From positions 2,438,102 through 2,502,101 of the forward strand of contig JAZAYU010000034.1 of assembly GCA_038501625.1 (NCBI GenBank): a DNA stretch of 64,000 nucleotides. Direction: 5' to 3'. The DNA comes from Corbicula japonica. Its lineage: Eukaryota > Mollusca > Bivalvia > Venerida > Cyrenidae. A program made the translations under genes and the position numbers. Position 1 is the stretch's first letter. Every line of letters begins with the position of its first letter. This document shows, one piece after another, positions 35,801 to 46,773 of the stretch. The notes beneath the pieces were generated by a model, which did not search any database, was not told the origin of the DNA, and saw only the letters and a program-made list of their open reading frames with translations.

Positions 35801-38800
35801 CTTCAAGTTTTTAGTCTATTTTAAGGGTCAGAAAAATGTTAGTGTTCATTAATACAACATACAACGACATAGCAACATCGTTTGAAAAACAACTTTCGAT
35901 TTTATCTCAATCCTTGGATATAAAGTCACATAATGTTTCAATTTTCCAATTTAAATGAAGTTAGTATTTCTCTATTTCATTAGCTTTATTGTCTTTAAAA
36001 AATAATTGTTATGAATGATACATGGCGTTTTAAAGGTATTATTGATTTTAAAAAAAATAGCAACATTCTTTCAAAGAAGTAATTTTTTTTACTATACTGA
36101 CAGTTTTATTTCAGGTAGTTTATGTAACAGCAACATTCCCTTATCTTGTGCTGGTAATTTTCTTTTTTCGTGGAATAACATTGCCTGGCTTTGAAAAGGG
36201 TTTGGAGTACCTGTTTGTTCCACAGGTTTGTAATGCCATTATTTGATTTCTTGTTTAAAGCCAGTGGTTTTGTGATTATTACATTTGCTTCTAAAGAAGA
36301 ATATAATATTTATTACCGGTGGATGAGAAAACCAGACTTACATATTTCCAAGAGACTTGCTTCTGCAATCTAATTAAGTTCTACTAAAATGTCCTACTAT
36401 CTCCATTTGCGATATTTAGTGCTGACAGATTCAGAATAAACAGCTGAAGGTTTCTCAATTATTTTCTGAATCACTCTCTTCTTTCTTGCAGCAACATTTG
36501 TTTCTCTTCTTTTCCTGGTCGTTTTATTATATCTTGCGCAATAATAAAAACACTGTTTTTTAATTACTGCGTGAAATAAAGTTTTATTTTCAATTTTATG
36601 TCAAGGTAACCATGGTTACAAGAATGTCTCAGAATTTGCAGGTTAACGTGAGATGTTAAAACCAAATAATGATTGTGCAGAAATGTAATGTCAGTGTCTG
36701 AAATAAAAAGAACTATTATTTCACGTATGGTTGTGTTAGCAACGATAAAACAAGCAACAAGCATTCGATGAAACAACATTTCTTTACAGAACAACAACCA
36801 AGGAAATGCATTGTAATAAAATATCACTGAAGAACAGCACTATTACTTTATTACAATTCACAGATCTATTTAAACTCTTTTATTGCAAAACGTTTCGGCC
36901 ATCGGCCTTCTTCAGTTGATATTGCCTGAATATCAACTGAAGAAGGCCGATGGCCGAAACGTTTTGAAATAAAAGAGTTTAAATAGATCTGTGGATATTA
37001 TTCACTATCCCTACATGGATAAAAGCAAAGTATATTTTACAATTAGTACACATTGTGTTAGAATTACAATAAATAAGGCTTGCGGTTGACACGAGAGCTA
37101 AAGTAATTATATGTTACTTATTTGGTGAGGCGGATTAGGAAACCTATCCGAAACGTGTTGAAATATTTTTGTAAATTTTGCAAGTAAAGCACAATTTATA
37201 GATGTTTATTTATTTTAACCATATTTTTGAAAGCGAACTTTTCACTGTTAACAAAAAATACAGTAAGGATAATTCATCGGACTACTGCTATTGAGTTAAC
37301 AGATATAATGACAAGATTATCTCTTGAATCACAAATACAATGAGTTGGATTTTGGTCCGATCATTCACAAGAAACTGTCAAATGGATGAAAATGGAATTT
37401 TGAAAGCCTCTGAACACGGCAATTATTGCAAGCTCGGTTCAATTAAGCATGTTCCTGGGCAGAAACGGAAATGCATATTACACACATGTACTGCTCACTC
37501 CGCTTTGTTCCGTGTTGAGAGCTATTTAAATATTTACGAATCTTCTAAGCCCAAAGAAATGTGGCGTACAATCGTCAGTACGAACATTTTATTTTTTGTT
37601 TAAACTTACTGCTGATTTATTTATAAAGCTTTAGAAGCGATATATATATTTCCAGTAATGCCCATGAACAGGCTCAATCAAACCGAGCCTGCAATATTTT
37701 CATATTTGGTGGCTTTCAAAGTTTCCTTTTTATCCATTTATCATACATGTCTAATTCTAGTGGAAACGCTTACTGGATCCGGCCGTGTGGTTAGATGCAG
37801 CTACACAGATCTTCTACTCGTTTGGACTGGCGTTTGGCTGCCTGATCGCCCTGTCCTCTTACAGCCCCGTCAGAAGCGACTTTGCCAAAGAAGCTATCAT
37901 TGTATCTGTAGCGGACTTCCTCACATCTATATTTACAGCTGTGGTCGTTTTTTCTATTCTAGGTATATTCTTGTCCCAAGATCATAAAACTAAGATTGGA
38001 GACAAGTCTAAAATCTCAATCATCCGATTGGCTAAAATGGCGAAAAACGCCATTTCAGCCAATCACTCAGATGTTTGAGATCTTAGACCGGTGTCCAATC
38101 TTAGTTTTATGATCTAATGCAGTTTTTAGTGAGAACATCGTCAATAAATATATTTATTTTATGCTTTTCAGTGAAATATAGAATTTTCCCGGTGAAATAA
38201 AAGTGGTATTTCACTGTTTTCAAACAGTGGAATATCATTTTTATTTTCACTGTTTTTGACGTTGGTACCCAAACGCACATAACATTCCGAATGAGAACGT
38301 TTAGAAATCGGACTCAAGTTTGGTCATATGACGTCATGACGTCACGTTGAAGACAAACGTTTTGGCGCCATTTCATGCAATGTTTCTGTCTTATTCACAC
38401 AAAGTTTGAACTAAAAGCATAAAATAAAAAGAAAATATGTTTTTACCAGTGTAAGATAGAAATATATATTACTCGTGAACTCCGGAATTATGTATTTTCA
38501 CTCGTGGCTTCGCCACTCGTGAAAATACCAATTCCGGAGCTCACTCGGTGAAATATATTTCTATCTTACACTGGTAAAAACAAATATCCTCTATTTCATT
38601 TCCAAGAAAAGTTTGGATTTCAGCTGAATTAAAATTTCGATCGATATCTTCACATGGTACCCAGCTGTAACCAGCGATATAGACATTACATACGTGCTCC
38701 AGACTAATTATTGAAGTGCAGCATCGTAAAAAGCTGCCGTTGACACTTGAGAAGAAATAAAACTTCTGAAACATTTGAAACTGCATCCCAAAAGGTTAAA

Positions 38801-41800
38801 GGCACACATCAAAGGCGTACATGGATTTTCTTGGAAATTACTTAAGTCTCTCACAGACAGCGTCTTTGAATTCTGACATCTTTGATTAAAATCCTGCTTT
38901 GTTAAGCTCAATCCTTGGTTTTGGTTTCTCGTTTTAATCCTTCTTTGTTAAGCTCAGTCCTTTATTTGATTCCACGTTTAAGTTTTAATCTAGAACTATA
39001 TGCTCTTGATAGTAAAATGATATTCATATGAAACTATCACATAGATGGTAGCATGGACACAATCCAATGCATTGCATTCTTGTTAACTTCTCTTAATATT
39101 CGGGTGCACTCCAAAAATAGGAGTCTTGTCTTCTGATCGCACTCAAGTAAATTCAAGCGACCTTTCTTACTTCCTCATATTAAATGGCATTCAAATTTCC
39201 CTTTTCGCCATTTGATGTTTAATATAGTCTACCTTATGAATAGTTTAAGTGTTAAAGCTGATACACTTTGCAGATTTTCTAGCTACATCGATCATATCAT
39301 TTCAATTTCTCCGCATGCAATACGATTATACTCTTTGATATTGAAACATATTATCATTGAACATTTTCACTTCTTTTTATGAAGTTTTCATTAAAATCCC
39401 TACTTCCCTTCGTGTGGATTTCAACAATTGACATTTAGAGTTGGTGGGCAAAACCAAAAGTCACAAAGTAAACAGTATTTCTGTTCGAAGGATTTAAAGA
39501 CAGTGCCCAAATACTCTTCAACATCTGCTACCTAAGAGCTACGTGATCGCTTCAGAGAATCATATAGAATTCCTTAAAACTACTTTAGAATCTTTAATTC
39601 ATTGATGTATCTTTGATCTGCGCCGACGGATAACATATTCAATACTGACCGTTTTTGTGACTTTTTGGTTACACCTTTTCCTTGGTACCACTTTTTACCG
39701 AAAGTGCAATGAAATTATAACAATCCGTTTAATAAACTGTACGTATATCCTATTACGTTTTAAAAAATTGAAAATGAAGATTATACTCGCGTTTCAAGAA
39801 AAAATAAAATGAAATGATCGGAGTAGTTACATTGGTTAATTTAATTAACACGTTCTCTGTAAGGCAATGACACCCTTCTGCGCTGACCACATGTGCTGTA
39901 TAAGGGGCAGCCTCTGACACAAAACTGCCACGTCACTATAAAATGAGACGTGAAATCAAACAAGTAATCATTTAATAAGAAAATCTTGCTGAACTGCCTA
40001 TTAATATATATGTTTAAATAATTCGCCTGTACTTTCAGGATTTAAAGCAACTGTGTCGTTTGAAGAATGTCTTTCAAAGCATGTGACGAACCAAACACTT
40101 CAGCTCGGACAATTCATTGAGCAAGGGAACACGACTTGCGACTTTAAACAATTTCTAGAAGGAGTAAGACATATTTGTTTTAAATCATTCGTATGTCCGT
40201 TAAGCGTGGATTAACATAAATATATTATAATTATACATGCATTGTGCTGATACAAGTATATGATGCTGAATTACGTTAGTTAAATCTTTAAGGGTAAATG
40301 GTTACCTTAAAATTAACTTGCAAAAGAAGAAAAGCAGTAAAATCTTATGCTGGAATTCAAAAAAGAAACAAGGTAGAAATACAAATTAGAGAATCCAATT
40401 GTAAACAAATGACAGGCAGAAACTAAACACAGAACAAACCAATATAGGAATTTATAATTGAAAAGCTTAATATATGGAGCCTTTGTTAGTGCTCTAATTA
40501 GTAATGGTAAACTCTCAACCAAGCAGTCACTGCGAAAAATTGGCAGCTTGGTCTTGTTATTGCATTTTGTTTTCCAAAACCTTTAAATATTCTGGAATTG
40601 TTTGGCATCGCACATATTATCGTGTACTTTTATGACATGGTTACAATTAAAATGTCCACTTATAAAAGCTCTACTTCTTTAAGATTACGGGGTATTAGCT
40701 ACAGACGACTTACGGGATGTGCAATGCCTTTTCCATTACAACGGCTTAAATGAGCATTACCGTCGCGTATAAATTCTTAATTAGGATCAATCACTTGGGA
40801 GGAGAGAACGCTTCCGAAACTCGAAAGCACAACTTGCGTGGATTTATTGTCTTATATCGCGAACAGTCAAACCGCTCACGCACTGTGTCGTAGATTCTGG
40901 TGAAATTCTATAGAAATTGAAATTGTATAGAACGAAATTAATTAATTCTGTTCCCAACGGACCAGGAAATAATTATGAGAAATGTCCATAAAGTCACACT
41001 CATATATAGAGATCTAGATAATGAAGGTTCCCATTTATAAGATATTGCCTCTACCTGGGAGCGAACCCGCACCCTCACGGCGACACCGCCTATCCCTGCA
41101 ATTCCGACGACGTAACCAATTGAGCTAACCGGGACAACTACCAAAAAAGGTTGATCGGATAGCCCTGATATTCGTTATCATCACTGCACGACATTGGTAA
41201 CTTATTATTTTACTGATAACAGTACTGACTAAACTTGAAACAGAACAATCATGTTTGTACTGACTATTCTGCTAAAATTCAAGTGTTCATTCCAAAGGAC
41301 AAGCCAAACATTCCACAGTGCATTACCAAAATTTCATTAAGAATGGATAAAAATGGAATAAAAATGAACTGTTTACTTGTGCAGATATTTAGTTGTGCTC
41401 AGCGCAAGGCTAAGCGGCATGGGCAGTAGTATTTCATTTAATGCCCAAGAACAGGCTCAATCAAGCCGAGTCGGTAATAGTCTCATTTTGACGTGTTTGG
41501 TCGCTTTTAAAGTTCCATATCATCTGATTAATATGATGTCACGAATTTTAATTATGATTGGTAAGCTGTTAAATGTAGATTTCTAGTAACAGAACTATTA
41601 AATGCGAATTACTTTTCAGGCATTACTATGATATTCCTAAAGAGGCTACCGCAACATTCATTTCTGTTTATCCCAATCACGTTGGACAATATTGAAAATA
41701 GTGCATAATCAATCAGACAACATCAATAACGGAATAAGAATCAAGTATCTGTATTAATGCATAATCTAGACACGGTTTTCTCAGAAGCTTCTATCGCATC

Positions 41801-44800
41801 TTATCTAACTGACAACATCCAACGCAGACGACAATAAAATAAATTCATTACGGATTTAGATGATCTCGTGGGAAGTGTAAAAATAAACCTAGTACTGAGA
41901 ATATATTTTACAAATTATTCGGTGAAACTTCCGATATTTACATATAACTAAACGTGTTTTAATCATTCCTCTAAATACTCTAAAATTATTGACCAGTTTT
42001 GAGTACAATAAAGTAGCAAAAACCTAAAACATGTTTGCTTCATCATCTTTTCTTACTTCTGAATTATTATTTTGTAGAAATTGTGATTTCTGTTAGAAAA
42101 AATAATTTGTATAACTTAAGTAGAATTTAACTATTAAAATTATCAGTTTCAAAAACTTGAATGATGGTGCCTTAGCAAGTCCAAGAGGGAAACACTTTTT
42201 CGATTAAGAGTTAAGATTTATACAATTTTTTGGAATCTCACAATTTATATATGGATAAACTGCCTGAGTAGTTATCTTTTACACAAATTTGGCGTTTTTC
42301 AAAATTTCTGAGTCTATATTTAACCATAAGTGTTTTAAAGAACACCTGTCATTTCTTATTATCTAAAATTACCTCCCCTGTTTAGGACTGTGTTGGCCGA
42401 AGCTAGAAAAGCAGATCGATTTAGTTCTATAATCAAATGGACTAGTATGAACGTCCTTACTTTAAGATGTATTCAAAATAATAAGCATTGGAGTTTACTT
42501 TTTGTATATTATTATTTGAACTATGACAATGATACTTGCTTTAGCCGAAAACTAGGCTAGTATACACTAGTATACCCTATATAAAGTTCTATAAAATCCT
42601 CAATTTTTTACTTAGGAACATGAAATTTTCAGGCTTGTTTGACAAATGTTATGCTTGCAGACATTCGTATAACGTGTTTTCACTCATCAATATGAGTCCT
42701 GGTATGACTATTGCATTACATGTTGAACACCCTTCGTATAAGATTCACTGTCAAAGTTCTATTCTGTCCTCTTCCGCACATTGTTTTCTCGTTTAGGACA
42801 AACCAGTTCTGTCATCTTGGGATCCCACTTAATAAGATTTGTAACAAAAATAAATTTAAATAAATATATATACTCAACAAAAGAAATTAAGGGTCAATTT
42901 AACAACCTGAGTTTTTTTCAACAAATGGTGTTTTTGCTGGGTAAGATTTTAAATAATTATTTCTTTAATTCCTTGGTTAGCTCTTGAATAACAGGTATCT
43001 GCCCACGAAATCTTGAATTTGAATTAGTCATGCCACGCATTTCGAATAAGAAACCCCTCCCTCTCCCCAAATAAAATGTAGTACTAAGATATATGACCGT
43101 TACTTATTTTGTTGATTGTTTATTTGTTTTTCAGTCGGCGTCTGGAACTGGCCTTGCATTTATTGTGTTTACGGAAGCTATTAACCAGTTCCCAATAGCT
43201 CAAATATGGTCAATTCTCTTCTTTTTGATGTTACTGACCCTTGGGCTTGACAGTATGTTTGGCACACTAGAGGGCGCGTTGACATGTCTGAACGACATGA
43301 TGATTTTCCCAGGAATACGGAAAGAAATATTAGCTGGTGAGATATTCCGTACTTAATGTCATTCACGTTGCATCTCAGTTATCATTCTGCAACATTCCTC
43401 TACATTTCAGTAAAATCGGAGACGACTAATATGTTATTGATTTTTGGTTGTTATCTTTACAGATAAAATGTATTGATCGATTCGTTCTTTTCTTTTTTAC
43501 TGCAAAATAAGAACTTATTAACTTGTAATAAATTGAGTTCTATTACAACGCTGGCCATATAAACTATAAAAAGTAGACTGACCACTATGTTTTGATGTCA
43601 TATACAATTCAAGTAAAATTGATTTATTGTAAGGAGTCAGAAAAATTGTTTCCGGAACTACTTTATCGGCTTATCGGAAAATGAGAAATAAAATTAATTT
43701 TTGAAGAGGATGGTTAAATACCATTGAAAACGTTCGTTAAGTCAACAATCAATCTGATTCTGTCTCTGTTGCCTTTTATCAGTCTTTCATCTTGACTATT
43801 TTAGATTCTTTGTTGACTCTTATTTCAGATAAGCCATTCAGTACATTAGTGTTTAAACCATGGAATGTTTAAATACGTCCGTTAATATGGACTTTAGTTT
43901 TCTACCATCTAATTTCCGTGTTGCGCTTGTGATTTAATGTGTTCATTGTAATGACATGATCATTATTTTAATATAACATATTAGGAATTTATTTTTCAGG
44001 AAAAAGAATATCCAGTAAAAGGTGATCTGTTAAAAAAACATTTTGCGGTTTGAATATGCATGACTAGTTAAACGAAAATAGGAAAACAAAGCAATGATTG
44101 TTTTGTGCTATATTTGATTCTTTTCGGTGATCGTCATTCCAAAAGCAATGTCCAAGGCAACAGAAATTCACATACACCATTAACATTTTATACTTCTATT
44201 TTTAATTTAAGCGTATAAAAAACAACGAAGCGGCGATTTTGATGATTTATTTCATAGTATTCAAATCCTTATTTGTATTATTTTAACTTAAAATTAAGTG
44301 TTTATGAATCAGATGCAGATATTTTAAGAGTTAATTTTAGAGTTATTTTCAATATTGTAGAATATATTATATAAAATATCTGCATTTATTCGTGCAGTCA
44401 GTTATAATATAGTGCAGTAATCAAAGAGTCTATGATTTGCCAAAGAAATGATTGATAGAATCCCCTTTCGATGACGCTACATTTAAATTGTATGGGGATT
44501 TTTGCCAGAAAGATGAAAATTATATTGTACTTACCTCAAGACTGCCCCAAAACGAATCCACTTTCTGGAAATCTTGCATTCGGCGTCGATTTCCAACTCT
44601 ACATATAATCACAATGGAACTTAAATCTGTTAAAAGTAGTAGGCCCTATTCTTATAAAAAGTTTAATAGACTCCATTTTTTCCCAAACGCATGTCTCGTG
44701 GAATGTTGAGGTCTTCATTCAAGCTGGAAATATACGTCGTGTTTATTTTAGATGTAAATAAAAAAAAACACCATCAGAAATATCGGTTCAGCATACATGT

Positions 44801-46110
44801 ATAAATCATGTTACTTGAATTTCAGGACTCACGTGTCTTATATCGTTCATCATATCCCTAGCGTTTGCGGCAACTACTGGCGCCTACGTGTTTGATTTGT
44901 TTGACTCTTTCTGTGCAAACATTCCACTTCTTGTCATTGGATTCATGGAATGCGTCGCTATATCATATAAATACGGACTTCGTCAGTGAGTATTCGTCTT
45001 GTTGATCATGTTGTTTAAATATGTTCTTGCTGAACTAAGCATAGCATGTATTTAATATAAAATAGTAATATAATTCACCTTGGTGGCCGTGTCCATGATT
45101 TCGTGATGCTGTCATTTCATATTTGCCCGATTTCTTAAAATTGGGTTGATGCGTCTGTCAGTGCGAGTGAGATAGGCTCATTTATTAAAAAAAACATGGA
45201 TACGTGAATTTTAATGTAACCTGACGCGTTTCAAAACAATGTACAGTATACGCTAAATTACACGTCACTAAACGCCGGGAGAGCTAGAAGAATACCAAAT
45301 AAGTTAGAGTTCTACAAAAACTAGAGCAGGTTACCTGGTAATTGAAACATGTCTCTATTTTATACCTTGCAGATTTGCAGAAGATATAGAACTGATGATT
45401 GGATCAAGGCCGAATATATTTTGGATGATCTGTTGGAGATACCTTGGTCCAATAGCTATGTTGTGTATTTTGGTGGCTAGTCTATTTGAGATCGTTCATA
45501 AGGGCACACTGTATGAAACATGGGACTCATTAAAGGTATTTTATAATTGTCATTGTGTTTACCACAAGTTTGTTAGGATAGAATATTCAAGTGCTCAAGC
45601 ATTTTCAGAACACTTAATTATGATGCTTATTTTGAGCACTGTGTATTTTGTTCCTTTGGACTGATAATTAGTCATACTCTTCATACTCTTCAGACCGTCG
45701 CCGGAAAAAACTGCTCACTGTATGTGATCTAAATTCAGTTTCATGTGTATATGAAGCTTTAAAATAGAACAATACTATTCACTGATCTTTCTGGTTTCCG
45801 TATTTCGCTTAATTTCTTAAAGAATTTCATTCAACATTTACCCCCTAGATCTGTATATTTGTTTTGTTTGTTTCAGGGAGTCGTAGTATATCAGCACTGG
45901 CCATGGTGGTGCCAGCTTCTAGCTGCGATACTTATTCTTATGTCATTGTTGTGGATACCAGGAGTCGCTTTATGCAAATATTTCAACTTGGTCACGTGGA
46001 AAGAAGAAGCCCCAGCGTTCTTCCCTGCCGAAGAGTTACGCGAGGAGAGAAATTTAAAAGAACATAAAACGACGTGGTTTGAAAAATATATACTTGGATT
46101 CCGAACTTAG
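23845..46110 (+). CDS. SLC6-family sodium/neutral amino acid symporter (B0AT/SLC6A15-20-like), complete, 11 exons, 669 aa
   Basis: Twelve-helix plasma-membrane symporter that couples amino acid uptake to Na+. Exons: 23845-24190, 29510-29625, 33933-34121, 35585-35746, 36115-36225, 37761-37962, 40039-40163, 43135-43336, 44826-44985, 45373-45535, 45877-46110 (TAG). Phases agree throughout. TM1 holds [18 protein letters not shown] (99-116), TM2 starts AFLIPY, followed by [12 protein letters not shown]. The second extracellular loop has [11 protein letters not shown], an NIT glycosylation sequon and a second Cys. TM6 is [13 protein letters not shown]7 [11 protein letters not shown]8 [12 protein letters not shown], and TM11 follows [24 protein letters not shown] and MIG..PNIFW point to the SLC6A18/19/20 (B0AT/SIT) branch rather than monoamine or GABA carriers. 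The long hydrophilic N-terminus (about 85 residues) lacks recognised motifs. The upstream GTG-initiated extension (23806) is not used; the ATG at 23845 is the first ATG. Oddity: TM7 residue 360 is Asp where Asn is usual. Introns hold many mobile elements. Confidence 0.96.
25150..25625 (-). mobile_element. R2 element, minus orientation, internally deleted
   Basis: Begins AAGGGAACTTTGAAAGCCAC, carries CCCGGGTTGAGCGCAACTCA, CCCAAACGATGG and GGCGGTGAACATGGAACC, and ends in GCCGCCATACGGCAC. It lacks the middle ~0.2 kb of the full copies. It lies in SLC6 intron 1. Confidence 0.65.
25790..26150 (+). mobile_element. R2 element, degenerate
   Basis: Diverged matches to R2 middle segments: TATTTCGGCCACTTATATTG, CCTTGTCAAAATTCTGTTCT, GGAGACCATATGCCG, CATCGTGGGATGGATCAAAC. 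It is opposite in orientation to the copy just upstream. Confidence 0.5.
26974..27260 (-). mobile_element. Degenerate R1 copy, minus orientation
   Basis: Weak matches to R1 in reverse: GTGAAATAT...CAGGAAATT, AGAGCATAAG, GGCACC...AATTA, and TCCTGGTGAATTAATTTC. It abuts the plus-strand R1 at 27265 in a head-to-head arrangement. Confidence 0.45.
27265..27855 (+). mobile_element. R1 element with internal 45-bp tandem expansion
   Basis: Begins at GTGTGCTTTTGCATGCAACA, carries GAGAACCTGTTGGGCAAATG and ends GATATG...TTTCAC. The GGTTCTCTTTTTCGTTCATT segment inside it has been amplified to about seven copies (27434-27752). It lies in SLC6 intron 1. Confidence 0.65.
27434..27752 (+). repeat. 45-bp minisatellite inside R1, about 7 units
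   Basis: The unit reads AACCCTAAGGTTCTCTTTTT, CGTTCATTGTTTGTGGTGCC, TATTT. The units are nearly identical. 45 is divisible by 3, so the array stays open in two frames and mimics a repetitive protein. Confidence 0.9.
28548..28755 (+). mobile_element. R2 fragment (terminal third)
   Basis: GATGGATCAAAATATTGAGT, GCGCTCAACCCGGGC, GGCGGCGTTGGAAGTAATAT, ending GGTGGCTTTCAAAGTTCCC. It lies in SLC6 intron 1. Confidence 0.65.
28880..28985. mobile_element. P1 palindromic element
   Basis: GGGCCGAAATCATAAAACTA, CATCTGATTGGCCATTTCAG, CCAATCAGATGCTTGA; short centre. It lies in SLC6 intron 1. Confidence 0.7.
29388..29458. mobile_element. P1 half-element
   Basis: Only one arm is present (CCAAGATCAGAAAACTAAAT ... 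CATCTGATTGGCTGAAATTG). It ends about 50 bases before the acceptor of SLC6 exon 2. Confidence 0.65.
30282..31310 (+). repeat. 23-bp minisatellite, about 45 units, in SLC6 intron 2
   Basis: The unit is CTTCTTCATCGCACTGTATT then TTC. Two variants (TTTTCCTTC and TTTTCTTTC) alternate irregularly. Because 23 is not a multiple of 3, the open frame cycles every three units (23 residues), giving a long spurious ORF. Confidence 0.97.
31735..32362 (+). mobile_element. R2 element, near full length
   Basis: TATCACAGTACCTTTGTTTA, GCCGTGTGGCGACTGTTAAA through TTCCGCCCATTGTTTTCTCG, GACCATACGCCGCTGAACAC and GCGCTCAACCCGGGGC to GATGGCTTTCAAAGTTC. Collinear with the 19.4-20.06 kb copy. It lies in SLC6 intron 2. 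Confidence 0.7.
33578..33765 (-). mobile_element. R1 fragment, minus orientation
   Basis: Contains GCGAAATATGCAGATCAG, then GGGGGTTACCGCCTTGGAAC and GGTCAGTG. It is truncated and lies about 170 bases upstream of SLC6 exon 3. Confidence 0.6.
35031..35102 (-). tRNA. tRNA-like sequence (Glu CTC-like), probably a pseudogene or SINE head
   Basis: In minus sense it has TAGTGTAGTGGCTAACACTC (D-arm/A-box-like), an anticodon arm CTCGC-CTCTCAA-GCGGA with anticodon CTC, and CCCCGGGTTCAATACTC (T-arm/B-box), followed by a run of seven T. The acceptor stem does not pair well, so a functional tRNA is doubtful. It lies in SLC6 intron 3. Confidence 0.4.
36859..36993. repeat. 135-bp near-perfect palindrome
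   Basis: CACAGATCTATTTAAACTC... mirrored by ...GAGTTTAAATAGATCTGTG, with one mismatch noticed and a tiny central loop (GCCTG). Each arm contains CTGAAGAAGGCCGATGGCCG then AAAC. It lies in SLC6 intron 5. Confidence 0.92.
37388..37560 (-). mobile_element. R2 fragment, minus orientation
   Basis: ATGGAATTTTGAAAGCCTCT, GAACACGGC, GCAAGCTCGGTTCAATTAAG, CGGAAATGCATATTAC, CGTGTTGAGAGC: diverged R2 end. Confidence 0.5.
37655..37735 (+). mobile_element. R2 fragment directly upstream of an exon
   Basis: AATGCCCATGAACAGGCTCA, ATCAAACCGAGCCTGCAATA, GGTGGCTTTCAAAGTTTCC. It ends about 25 bases before SLC6 exon 6, so part of the acceptor region is repeat-derived. Confidence 0.65.
37975..38120. mobile_element. 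P1 palindromic element beside a splice donor
   Basis: CCCAAGATCATAAAACTAAG on the left, mirrored by CTTAGTTTTATGATC on the right; centre GGCGAAAAACGCC. It begins about a dozen bases after the GT of the SLC6 exon 6 donor. Confidence 0.85.
38440..38580. repeat. Foldback element, about 140 bp
   Basis: Ends TTTTTACCAGTGTAAGATAG and its reverse complement; centre CACTCGTGGCTTCGCCACTC. A CACTG-rich leader at 38190-38260 may belong to the same element. It lies in SLC6 intron 6. Confidence 0.8.
41045..41138 (-). repeat. tRNA-derived SINE head
   Basis: In minus sense it has an A-box-like TTAGCTCAATTGG and a B-box-like GGGTTCGCTCCC about 48 bases apart, starting GTTGTCCCGG. The spacing and insert (GGGATAGGCGGTGTCGCC) suggest a tRNA-derived SINE rather than a working tRNA. 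It lies in SLC6 intron 7. Confidence 0.5.
41380..41525 (+). mobile_element. R2 fragment
   Basis: GTTGTGCTCAGCGCAAGGCT, AATGCCCAAGAACAGGCTCA, ATCAAGCCGAGTCGGTAATA, GACGTGTTTGGTCGC. It lies in SLC6 intron 7. Confidence 0.55.
42655..42815 (+). mobile_element. R2 fragment (middle part), degenerate
   Basis: GTCAAAGTTCTATTCTGTCC, TTCCGCACATTGTTTTCTCG, TTTAGGACAAACCAGTTCTG correspond to R2 mid-segment. It lies in SLC6 intron 7. Confidence 0.5.
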
Positions 46111-46767
46111 ACTAGCCGGGAATGCTTCAGTGGATTGTCATATGAATCATGAACATAGTTTACAGACGTAAATGGTGTATATGTGTATCAATTAAAAGCT
46201 TTACTACAGGTGTATGTGGATATCGATATTTAAGAAACACATACGATCAGTTTAAAAATGTCTTTCCTGATAGTACTTCTTTGGTGAAAGGTTGTTAAAA
46301 AGAAAATGGGAGCACAGTGAAAACAAATCGTATTTGTCTGAGTCTTGATGCCTTTCCGATCAAAATAATTAAAATCATTTTGAGAAAAGCATGTCAGCTG
46401 ACCTATGAAGGGAGCTTTATTGAAATTAGTTATTTTAATTGTCTGTATTAAACGATATTTTTGAAGATGAATGTTTGAAATGATTAGGTTTTTACCCGCG
46501 AATTTCAATTTAATGATTCAAGCACCATAATCACTCGTAACTTTCGACCAAACCAACGGCGCAGATGATGACGTCATTTAGCCCCGTTTTTATGGAAGCT
46601 AGATAAAGAATTCTCTGTTGTCGAAAAAAAGTGTACGTGAATGCATCTAAAACCACGATCTGAACGACTGGAACATTGGTTTTACCCATCATTGGTTGTG
46701 ATTGCTAGGTTGTTTAAAAAATTCTTATCTTCGTGATCAAACGCATGTACTGTTTCTATTGTTGCAA

Positions 46768-46773
46768 AATAAA
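46768..46773 (+). terminator. Candidate polyadenylation signal of the SLC6 gene
   Basis: AATAAA lies about 660 bases after the SLC6 stop codon, followed by AT-rich sequence with T-runs. It is the clearest canonical hexamer I see in the first 0.7 kb downstream; the actual cleavage site is unknown. Confidence 0.4.

Noticed and set aside
44452..44709. 85-residue plus-strand frame, and an exon-like minus-strand segment (about 44528-44602, followed by GTAAGT), in SLC6 intron 8
   Set aside because: No recognisable family, no partner exons on either strand, and the minus-strand candidate stands alone.
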